Assembly: GCA_964371695.1 (NCBI GenBank)
Contig: CAYJOG010000171.1
Span: forward strand, 1 to 6,571
DNA from: CAYJOG01 sp964371695 [NCBI: uncultured bacterium]
GTDB taxonomy: Bacteria; CAYJOG01
Reading direction: 5' to 3'
Length of the DNA: 6,571 bases
Shown here: piece after piece, positions 1 to 5,313 of the stretch
Numbering within the stretch: the first letter of the stretch is position 1
How the letters are laid out: each line of letters begins with the position of its first letter
Program-made: the position numbers and the translations under genes
The notes under the pieces: generated by a model
Told to the model about the DNA's origin: nothing
Databases searched by the model: none
The model's input: only the letters and a program-made list of their open reading frames with translations

Positions 1-749
1 GTGTGGTGGCGGGCGGCCTCCTGAATCACCGGCGTGTACTGGTCCAGTTCCTTGTCGCACTGATAGAGGATTTTGTCGCGCTGGTGGCGGGCGGTGTGTT
101 CTTCATCCTGCCAGTGCAGCAGGGGTTCCTGTTTGTCCCAAAGGCTGTGGGCGGTTTCGGTCCACTGGGGGGTCTGGCGGCTGAGCAGATTGTCAAAGCC
201 CCCGTTTATCACGCGGCGGTAAAGCCCCAGCACCGCCGGGCGCTGGTGTTCCTCCAGCAGGCGGCGAATACCGTATTCCGTCAGCGTCAGCCCCAGGCCA
301 GCGGCGCGGTTCTGAAAACGCGGGTTGGTGTAATACGACTGCACCAGACTGGCCAACCGTGCCGCCGGGGGCAGGGCGCGGCCCTGGGCCAGGTCCGCCA
401 GTTCGGCCTGTTCCTCGCGGGACAAAAACACCACCGGCCCCCCCAGGCCCTTGTCGCGCAGGCAGGCAAACAGGCTTTGTGTCAGCGCCTCGTGTCCCGT
501 GGCGGCGGCGCGGGATCCATAGTCGGCGTTGCTTTCGCCCGGCTTGCGTGGATAGGGCATCAGCAGGCCCTGCTGGTTTTTGTAGGTGAGTGTGTCGGGG
601 TGGCCAAAGTTTTCGAGAAACACTTTTTCTTCGGCCCTGAGGTGAAACACCACTGCGCCGGGTCCCTGACCCTGGCGGTCTTCATACAATGGTTCTTCGG
701 TGGGGGAGGGCGCGCCGCCCGCCGGACCCTTGGTGAAAATCACCGACAT
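1..749 (-). CDS. Hypothetical protein, N-terminal 249 residues (gene runs off the left edge)
   Basis: I do not recognise this protein. It reads open from an ATG at 749 down to base 1 with no stop, so its C-terminus lies outside the window. It starts MSVIFTKGPAGGAPSP, has no signal peptide or membrane segment, and looks soluble. The first 60 or so residues are Pro/Gly-rich. From about residue 85 it is rich in Leu, Ala, Glu, Gln and Arg and probably mostly helical; near residues 150-165 it has LTEYGIRRLLEEHQRP. The last 40 visible residues are strongly charged (DEEHTARHQRDKILYQCDKELDQ) and could be a long helix or coiled coil. The codons favour G/C in third position, as in the neighbours, which supports this strand over the equally open antisense frame. 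It is divergent from prfC with 56 bp between them. No Shine-Dalgarno precedes the ATG (GGTTACC-ATG); an in-frame TTG lies three codons upstream. The reading frame is fairly certain; the function is unknown. Confidence 0.72.
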   Translation of the reverse strand, partial: MSVIFTKGPAGGAPSPTEEPLYEDRQGQGPGAVVFHLRAEEKVFLENFGHPDTLTYKNQQGLLMPYPRKPGESNADYGSRAAATGHEALTQSLFACLRDKGLGGPVVFLSREEQAELADLAQGRALPPAARLASLVQSYYTNPRFQNRAAGLGLTLTEYGIRRLLEEHQRPAVLGLYRRVINGGFDNLLSRQTPQWTETAHSLWDKQEPLLHWQDEEHTARHQRDKILYQCDKELDQYTPVIQEAARHH

Positions 750-757
750 GGTAACCA

Positions 758-763
758 AGCATA
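758..763 (-). promoter_or_regulatory. Possible -10 element for the leftward hypothetical gene
   Basis: Read on the minus strand this is TATGCT, matching TATAAT at four of six positions. It ends 8 bases before the ATG at 749, so transcription would begin at or within a base or two of the start codon. No good -35 box is seen at 16-18 bp; the best (GGGACT, 15 bp away) is poor. The call rests on one short motif in a small divergent spacer and is tentative. Confidence 0.25.
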
Positions 764-770
764 ACGCAGC

Positions 771-798
771 TTGACTTAAGTCCCACTGCCCCCACGAT
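771..798 (+). promoter_or_regulatory. Possible promoter for prfC and downstream genes
   Basis: TTGACT at 771-776 matches the -35 consensus TTGACA at five of six positions. The -10 is weak: CACGAT at 793-798 (16-bp spacer, three of six matches), or GATAGC at 796-801 (19-bp spacer). With either, the transcript would start at about 802-808, that is at or almost at the prfC ATG (806). This would give a leaderless or near-leaderless message. Support comes from the good -35 in the only spacer available to drive prfC; the weak -10 keeps confidence low. Confidence 0.35.
773..782. promoter_or_regulatory. Perfect 10-bp palindrome GACTTAAGTC in the divergent spacer
   Basis: GACTTAAGTC is its own reverse complement. 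It overlaps the TTGACT -35-like box of the rightward promoter and lies roughly midway between the two divergent start codons, which is where a dimeric repressor or activator could act on both genes. It could also be a chance palindrome, since ten bases is short. No regulator gene is visible nearby to pair with it. Confidence 0.3.
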
Positions 799-805
799 AG
801 CCGCC

Positions 806-2356
806 ATGTCTTTGGCAGAGAAAGATCGGCTTTGCGCCCAGCGTGCGCGCAGGCGCACCTTTGCCATCATCAGCCATCCCGACGCAGGCAAAACCACCCT
901 CACCGAAAAACTGCTGCTCTATGGCGGGGCCATCGAGCTGGCGGGCGCGGTGAAGGCCCGCAAGCAGGCCCGCTCGGCCACCAGCGACTGGATGGAGCTG
1001 GAAAAGAAACGCGGCATTTCCATTACCAGCGCCGCGCTCACGTTTGAATACGCGGGCAAGGTGGTGAACCTGCTGGATACCCCCGGCCACCAGGATTTCA
1101 GCGAGGACACCTACCGCGCCCTTTGCGCCGCCGACAGCGCCGTGATGGTGATAGACGCGGGCCACGGCATCGAGGCCCAGACCCGCAAGCTGTTTGCCGT
1201 GGCGCGGCAAAAGGGCCTGCCGGTGCTCAGCTTTTTCAACAAGATGGACATGCCCGCCCGCGACCCCTTTGACCTGATGGACGAACTGGAAAAGGTGCTG
1301 GGCATCACGGCGGTGCCTGTCACCTGGCCCCTGGGCAGCGGGCGGGATTTCGCCGGGGTGTATGTGCGCGACGCGAAACAGGTGCATCTGTTTTCGCGCA
1401 CCGAGCACGGGGCGCGCATGGCTCCCAAAGAGGTGATGGGGCCGCAGGATGCAGCCATCGCCCAACTGGCGGGGCGCGATGTTTACGAGGCTTTTCTGGA
1501 GGGACTGGAACTGGTGGAGGGGGCGTTGCCCCGGTTCGACACCGGGGCTTTTCTGCGGCAGGAAATCACGCCGGTGTTTTTCGGCAGCGCCGTCACCAAT
1601 TTTGGTGTGGAGCATTTTCTGAACACCTTTGTGGACCTGGCCCCCGCACCGGCAGACCTGGGGGACGCCTTTTGCGGTCTGGTGTTCAAGGTGCAGGCCA
1701 ACATGAACAGCGCCCACCGCGACCGCATCGCCTTTGTGCGCATTTTGAGCGGGCGTTTTGAGCGCGGCATGACGGTGACCCACCAGCGCCTGAACAAAAG
1801 CCTGAAACTCAACTATCCCCACCAGTTTTTTGGTCAGGAACGCACGGTGATTGACGAGGCGTATCCCGGCGACATCATCGGCCTGGTGAACCCCGGCCAA
1901 CTGGCGGTGGGAGACGTGCTCTTTGAGGGAAAAATGCCCGATGTGCCCACCCTGCCGCGTTTCATGATGGAGCACTTCGCCCGCGTGGTGCTGCGGGACA
2001 CGGGGGCGCGCAAGCGCTTTCAGGCGGGTATGGAACAGCTCGCGCAAGAGGGCGTGATCCGCCGGTTTTCAGAACCGGCCCAGTCTCCCGAACCCATTGT
2101 GGGCGTGGTGGGGGCGTTGCAGCTCGATGTGCTCAAGTTTCGCCTGCAGGACGAATACAACGCCCCGGTGGATCTGGAGCTGTTGCCCCAGCACACGGCG
2201 GCCTATCTGCTCAAGGGCGACCCCGACAAACTGCATTACTTTGCCAAACACGTGATTGACGAAGAAGGCCGCGACCTGATGCTGTTTAGGGATGACCGCA
2301 GTTATGACTATGCCCTGGCCAACGTGCAGGGTGTGGAGCTGTCGCGTCAGGCGTGA
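806..2356 (+). CDS. prfC: Peptide chain release factor 3 (RF3), translational GTPase
   Basis: RF3 is a cytoplasmic GTPase that removes RF1 and RF2 from the ribosome after peptide release, recycling them. The 516-residue product is close to the usual length (E. coli RF3 has 529). The G domain is intact: G1 HPDAGKTT at residues 24-31, switch I region RGISIT at 69-74, G3 DTPGH at 91-95 followed by QDFSEDTYR, and G4 NKMD at 145-148. The RF3-specific TWPLGSG stretch follows, then NFGVEHFL and APAP before domain II. Domain II has QANMNSAHRDR near 297-307 and EAYPGDIIGL. The C-terminal RF3 domain has VGALQLDVLKFRLQDEYN near 435-452. HPDAGKTT and DTPGHxDFSEDTYR separate RF3 from EF-G (GHIDAGKTT). The ATG at 806 gives the short basic leader typical of RF3 before RRRTFAIISHPDAGK. 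No Shine-Dalgarno is present (GATAGCCGCC-ATG). It leads a rightward run of three genes. No key residue is missing. Confidence 0.97.
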   Translation: MSLAEKDRLCAQRARRRTFAIISHPDAGKTTLTEKLLLYGGAIELAGAVKARKQARSATSDWMELEKKRGISITSAALTFEYAGKVVNLLDTPGHQDFSEDTYRALCAADSAVMVIDAGHGIEAQTRKLFAVARQKGLPVLSFFNKMDMPARDPFDLMDELEKVLGITAVPVTWPLGSGRDFAGVYVRDAKQVHLFSRTEHGARMAPKEVMGPQDAAIAQLAGRDVYEAFLEGLELVEGALPRFDTGAFLRQEITPVFFGSAVTNFGVEHFLNTFVDLAPAPADLGDAFCGLVFKVQANMNSAHRDRIAFVRILSGRFERGMTVTHQRLNKSLKLNYPHQFFGQERTVIDEAYPGDIIGLVNPGQLAVGDVLFEGKMPDVPTLPRFMMEHFARVVLRDTGARKRFQAGMEQLAQEGVIRRFSEPAQSPEPIVGVVGALQLDVLKFRLQDEYNAPVDLELLPQHTAAYLLKGDPDKLHYFAKHVIDEEGRDLMLFRDDRSYDYALANVQGVELSRQA

Positions 2357-2402
2357 GACCGCACGTCCTTCCATCTTCCGCCATTGGCGCTACCCTTTCG
2401 CC

Positions 2403-3170
2403 ATGGCCATCCGTTGGCAGGCAGGCATGGGCGAAACCACACAGCGGCGGCTGGTGCGCCTGAAGGACCCCGCCACGCGGCGGCGCGAACGGCGTTTTAT
2501 GGTGGAGGGCCGCAAGGCGGTGGAGGCCATGATTGCGGGCGGGGCCGTCGTGGACAGGCTGGTGGTGCTGGAGGGGGTGAACTGGCAACCGGGCGAACTG
2601 CCCGACGCCGTGACCGTTCACGTCACGCCTTCGGTCGTCATGTCGCGTCTGGCCACACTCAGCCACCGGCCTGAGCTGCTGGGGGTGTTCCGCGAGCCGG
2701 TCAATGGATTTCCTTTTGCGCCCTGGCCGGATCGTCTGCTGGTGGTGTACGGGGTGCAGGACCCCGGCAATCTGGGCACGCTGCTGCGCTCGGCGGCGGC
2801 TTTTGGTGTGGGGCACGTGGTGTTGCTCAAGGGCTGCACAGACCCCTACGCCCCCAAGGTGACCCGCGCCACGGCGGGCCTGCTGCCCCATCTGTCTCTG
2901 GCCTGGGAGGTGCCCCCCGCCGCTTTTTTTGAAGCGGCTGCGAAAAATGGAACAGCGGTGCTGGCCCTTGCGCCAGAGGGTGAAAAACCACTGCGGCCCA
3001 CACCGGGCAAGGCGGCGCTTTTGCTGGGGGCCGAGGGTCAGGGGCTGAAGGGTGTGAATCTGGAAAACAGCACGGTGGTGCGTTTGCCGGGGGTCAACCC
3101 GGCGCTGCCGCTGAACGTGGCCATGGCGGCCACCCTGGGGCTGTATGTGTTGTGGGGGCAAAAAGAGTGA
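2403..3170 (+). CDS. SpoU/TrmH-family RNA 2'-O-methyltransferase
   Basis: Members of this SPOUT family transfer methyl from S-adenosylmethionine to a ribose 2'-hydroxyl in tRNA or rRNA. The 255-residue protein has the usual two parts. An N-terminal L30e-like substrate-binding domain runs to about residue 105 with RRERRFMVEGRKAVEAMI. A trefoil-knot catalytic domain carries three motifs: DPGNLGTLLRSAAAFG (120-135, with N123 and R129), LLLGAEGQGL (206-215), and LPGVNPALPLNVAMAA (228-243). Motif 3 usually ends in SLNVSVA; here the two serine positions are Pro236 and Ala240, while Asn238 is kept. The overall form resembles 23S rRNA methyltransferases of the RlmB type, but the target base cannot be read from sequence. 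The frame is open back to 2292, inside prfC, but that part (MTAVMTMPWP) is non-homologous in look. ATG 2403 is chosen; ATG 2427 (MGETTQRRL), with a weak AGG five bases upstream, is the alternative. It follows prfC by 46 bp and overlaps the next gene. Confidence 0.92.
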   Translation: MAIRWQAGMGETTQRRLVRLKDPATRRRERRFMVEGRKAVEAMIAGGAVVDRLVVLEGVNWQPGELPDAVTVHVTPSVVMSRLATLSHRPELLGVFREPVNGFPFAPWPDRLLVVYGVQDPGNLGTLLRSAAAFGVGHVVLLKGCTDPYAPKVTRATAGLLPHLSLAWEVPPAAFFEAAAKNGTAVLALAPEGEKPLRPTPGKAALLLGAEGQGLKGVNLENSTVVRLPGVNPALPLNVAMAATLGLYVLWGQKE

Positions 3171-4144
3171 AGCCGCCGATGGTGGTTTTCATCGGCCCCA
3201 GCAACATTGGGGACGCGCTGTTGTGCCTGCCCGCCGTGCGCGCCGTGATGAAAAATCATCCGCAGGCCAGGGGGGTGCTGCTGCTGGGTCCCCGCGCTTT
3301 TGAAGCCGTGGATGGTTTGCCGGACGGCCTTGAGACATGGCGACTGGATCGCCCCAAAACCCCCTGGGACTGGTGGCGCGCAATGGCGCCGGTGCGGGCG
3401 CTCCGACCCGTGCGGGTGGTGGATTTTCGCCGCAGCGCCACCGGTGTGCTGGCCGCGCCGTGGCTGGCAGCCGGTTGGCGAAACACCCTGGTTGCGTTGA
3501 GGCCCCAGGCCCACGCCGGTCATGCGGCAGAGGAGTACGCCGCCCTGGCCGGTGTGGCGGTGGCCCGCGAAAAACTGACGCCCGCTGATTTTGGTTTGTT
3601 GGTGCCGCCAGAGGCGCTGGACTTGGTGCGGGAGCGTTTGGGTGAGTTGGTCGATCAGCCCCTGGTGGTGCTGCAACTGGGGGCCAGCCATGACCCCAAG
3701 CGTTATCCGCTGGCCCATTGGCTGAAACTGTCACAGATGCTGTCGCAAAAAGGTTTTGCCGTGGCCTGGGCGGGTCAGGCCGGTGAAGACGAACGCCCCC
3801 GACCCGTGCCGCCGGGGCAGGCGGATTTTCTCAACACCACCACCTTTGCTGAACTCGCGGCGCTGCTGTCGCTGGCCCGTGTGGTCATCAGCAACGACTC
3901 CGGCCCCATGCATCTGGCGGCGGCCCTGGGGGTGCCGGTGGTGGGTCTGGTTGGCCAGACCAGCGCGGCCCGTTACGGCCCCTTTGCCCCTTGGGGTTTG
4001 GGATTGCAGAGCACCAGCGAATGCAGCCCCTGCCACGTGGCGGTGTGCCGGTTTGGCGAGCCGTTTTGTCTTAAGGAAATTTCGCCGGAAGAAGTGCTGG
4101 AGCGGGCGTTGGATTTAGTAGCGCAGGCGTCCCCGCCTGTGTGA
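3167..4144 (+). CDS. Glycosyltransferase family 9 (heptosyltransferase-like)
   Basis: GT9 enzymes add heptose or a related sugar to the lipopolysaccharide core at the cytoplasmic face of the inner membrane. Numbering from GTG 3167 (325 residues), the N-terminal Rossmann domain opens with VVFIGPSNIGDALL (6-19, the family's IGD signature at 14-16) and has VVDFRRSATG. The C-terminal nucleotide-sugar domain has LQLGASHDPKRYP (169-181) and the hallmark NDSGPMHLAAALG (243-255). A cysteine cluster (C286, C289, C294, C301) just before ISPEEVL is often seen in this family. The frame is open to GTG 3152. GTG 3167 is preferred because it overlaps the methyltransferase stop as GTGA, suggesting translational coupling; ATG 3179 (MVVFIGPSN) is also plausible. 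The last seven residues, AQASPPV, and the stop are encoded by a palindromic repeat, so the native C-terminus has probably been altered. The acceptor sugar is unknown. No other LPS gene is nearby. Confidence 0.9.
   Translation: MKPPMVVFIGPSNIGDALLCLPAVRAVMKNHPQARGVLLLGPRAFEAVDGLPDGLETWRLDRPKTPWDWWRAMAPVRALRPVRVVDFRRSATGVLAAPWLAAGWRNTLVALRPQAHAGHAAEEYAALAGVAVAREKLTPADFGLLVPPEALDLVRERLGELVDQPLVVLQLGASHDPKRYPLAHWLKLSQMLSQKGFAVAWAGQAGEDERPRPVPPGQADFLNTTTFAELAALLSLARVVISNDSGPMHLAAALGVPVVGLVGQTSAARYGPFAPWGLGLQSTSECSPCHVAVCRFGEPFCLKEISPEEVLERALDLVAQASPPV
4121..4142. repeat. Palindromic repeat 1, overlapping the 3' end of the glycosyltransferase gene
   Basis: CAGGCG (4124-4129) pairs perfectly with CGCCTG (4134-4139) around a TCCC loop. 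The stem extends outward by one C-G and two G-U pairs to 4121 and 4142. It begins exactly at codon 319 of the glycosyltransferase and encodes its last seven residues; the stop codon shares its edge. The hairpin is not followed by a T-run on the plus strand, so it is not a standard intrinsic terminator for that gene. It may be half of a dispersed intergenic repeat together with the second palindrome 36 bp further on. Confidence 0.75.
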
Positions 4145-4175
4145 AACAAAAAAGACAAAATCCAATTTCTTTTCA

Positions 4176-4194
4176 GGCAGGCAAGATGCCTGCC
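4176..4194. repeat. Palindromic repeat 2 in the convergent spacer
   Basis: GGCAGGCA (4176-4183) and TGCCTGCC (4187-4194) form a perfect 8-bp stem around an AGA loop. It shares the CAGGC core with repeat 1 and lies between the convergent gene ends at 4144 and 4229. No T-run follows on the plus strand (CCACCAAAGG). On the minus strand TGAAAAGAAATTGG follows first, and the run of six T only comes more than 20 bases later. It resembles a REP/BIME-type element rather than a classical terminator, though it could still stall polymerase or protect transcript 3' ends. Confidence 0.75.
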
Positions 4195-4209
4195 CCACCA
4201 AAGGGCAGG
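4189..4209. repeat. Alternative hairpin competing with palindromic repeat 2
   Basis: CCTGCCC (4189-4195) is perfectly complementary to GGGCAGG (4203-4209) around a 7-base loop, CACCAAA. Its left arm shares bases 4189-4194 with the right arm of repeat 2, so the two stems cannot form together. The shared segment can therefore pair upstream or downstream. This may only reflect several GGCAGG copies in a repeat. Confidence 0.55.
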
Positions 4210-4211
4210 AC

Positions 4212-4228
4212 AAAACGCTGAAAACGCT
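4212..4228. repeat. Short tandem repeat AAAACGCT x2 beside the hydrolase stop
   Basis: AAAACGCT occurs at 4212-4219 and again at 4221-4228, separated by one G, directly next to the stop codon (4229-4231, minus strand) of the alpha/beta hydrolase. No inverted partner is seen. It is probably incidental but completes the description of the spacer. Confidence 0.45.
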
Positions 4229-5260
4229 CTAACCCAAAACCCCCAGACCCTCTGGCGACCTGAAGATTTTTTCCAGCCCTTCATCCAGATCCCACCATGC
4301 CTTCCACAGGGGCCACAGGGGCACGGATTTCTGGCGGAAGGTTTCCAGTTCCTCCCGCGTGGTGTGGCGGGGCGGGGCGTCGGGTTTGGCGGCGGGATAA
4401 AACCACAGCCCCAGGGGGTGGCCGCCTTTTTCCACGTCGGTGAGAAACGAAAGCATGGCGTGGTTGAACGCCAGGGGGTGGCCCACCGCCGTGCCGTGGG
4501 GAATTTTCTCAAGCGCCACAAAACGGCAATAGGGCCGTTCATCCAGCATGTGCAGGCTTTCGGAGAAAACAATGTCCGCCGTGCCGCACACAATCAGCAG
4601 CGGCACGGCCAACTGGCGCACCACGTCCAGTTGGTCGGGCTTCTGCACCAGCACCATGGCCTCGCGGGCCATGGCCAGGGGGTCCCGGTGGGTGAGCAGG
4701 GTCCGCATCACTTCCTCAGCCTGGGCCGGGCTGATGCCCGCTGCGCCGCGATAACGGTTGGAGCGCCTTTGGTGGTAGAGGTCAATGAAGCCCTCGATTT
4801 GGGCGTGTTGCAGGTGGCGGCCCGCTAGGTGCATCAGGTGAAACAACCCCCGCAGAAAGGGGTGCATGCGCCGGCCCGACGTGTCGCACAACATGAGGCT
4901 GCGGGTGCGGCTGGGATATTGCTGGGCAAAGGCCTGGGCCACGAAGCCCCCCATGCTCAGTCCGCCGATGTGGGCCTTGCGCACACCCAGGTGATCCATC
5001 AGCCGCCGGGTGAGGCTGGCGAAAACCTCTGGCCCGTGGGGGTGGGGCAGTTCGTCGCTCTGTCCGTGACCGGGCAGATCCAGCGTGAGCAGGCGGTGAT
5101 GGGCGCCCAGGGCGGCCCGCTGAAACGACCACATGGCGTGGTTGGACGTGTAACCGTGCAACAGCACCACGTCTGGCCCCTGGCCCTCCTGGCGATAAAA
5201 AAACCGGCGGCCTTCGGACTCGAAAAAACCTTCCCGCACGGGGTTGGCAAACAGGGGCAT
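4229..5260 (-). CDS. Alpha/beta hydrolase with a C-terminal extension
   Basis: This is a serine hydrolase of the alpha/beta fold, probably cytoplasmic, acting on an ester or related bond in an unknown substrate. From ATG 5260 it has 343 residues. It shows VVLLHGYTSNHAMW (31-44, oxyanion region), LDLPGHGQSD (60-69), nucleophile elbow GLSMGG (100-105, Ser102), acid Asp229 in CGTADIV, and catalytic His261 in GHPLAF, so the triad looks complete. After His261 and the last core helix it carries about 60 further residues with a Trp-rich stretch (LWPLWKAWWDLDEGLEKIF), longer than typical 260-300 residue relatives. The frame is open to GTG 5287; ATG 5260 is preferred because MPLFANPVREGFFESEG leads straight into the first strand. 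Neither start has a Shine-Dalgarno; the bases before the ATG are GCCGCCACC. It lies 53 bp after the binding-protein gene on the same strand and is probably last in that operon, ending convergently with the glycosyltransferase. Confidence 0.9.
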   Translation of the reverse strand: MPLFANPVREGFFESEGRRFFYRQEGQGPDVVLLHGYTSNHAMWSFQRAALGAHHRLLTLDLPGHGQSDELPHPHGPEVFASLTRRLMDHLGVRKAHIGGLSMGGFVAQAFAQQYPSRTRSLMLCDTSGRRMHPFLRGLFHLMHLAGRHLQHAQIEGFIDLYHQRRSNRYRGAAGISPAQAEEVMRTLLTHRDPLAMAREAMVLVQKPDQLDVVRQLAVPLLIVCGTADIVFSESLHMLDERPYCRFVALEKIPHGTAVGHPLAFNHAMLSFLTDVEKGGHPLGLWFYPAAKPDAPPRHTTREELETFRQKSVPLWPLWKAWWDLDEGLEKIFRSPEGLGVLG

Positions 5261-5313
5261 GGTGGCGGCGGAAGGCAAAGGAAGCACCAGCTTTCGTTAA
5301 AATGTGAATCTCA

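Noticed and set aside
3-764. A 253-codon plus-strand open frame over the left-edge gene
   Set aside because: It lies codon-for-codon opposite the minus-strand gene. In GC-rich DNA the antisense frame stays open because TTA, CTA and TCA are rare in the sense gene. The minus-strand product has better composition and codon use.
776-2047. A 423-codon minus-strand open frame inside prfC
   Set aside because: It is the in-register antisense of a well-recognised RF3 gene, His/Gln/Gly-rich and without any domain.
2292-2402. Upstream extension of the methyltransferase into prfC
   Set aside because: The frame is open, but the 37 extra residues lie mostly over conserved prfC coding sequence and do not look like the start of a SpoU-family domain.
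2286-3161. A 291-codon minus-strand open frame over the methyltransferase, and a further one at 3038-3718
   Set aside because: Both are antisense to genes with clear family motifs, and their translations look like composition artefacts.
4121-4194. The two palindromes read as a CRISPR or a classical bidirectional terminator
   Set aside because: There are only two unequal palindromes, without repeated identical units or spacers, so no CRISPR. No stem is directly followed by a T-run on either strand, so not a standard intrinsic terminator.
4656-4680. Two nearby copies of GGCCATGG inside the hydrolase gene
   Set aside because: They encode the repeated Ala-Met of LAMAREAMVL in a conserved coding frame, so coding sequence explains them.
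5255-5275. GCCGCCACCATG before the hydrolase matches the vertebrate Kozak consensus
   Set aside because: All surrounding genes are bacterial in kind and organisation. The match reflects the GC-rich CC-ATG context rather than eukaryotic origin or a vector.
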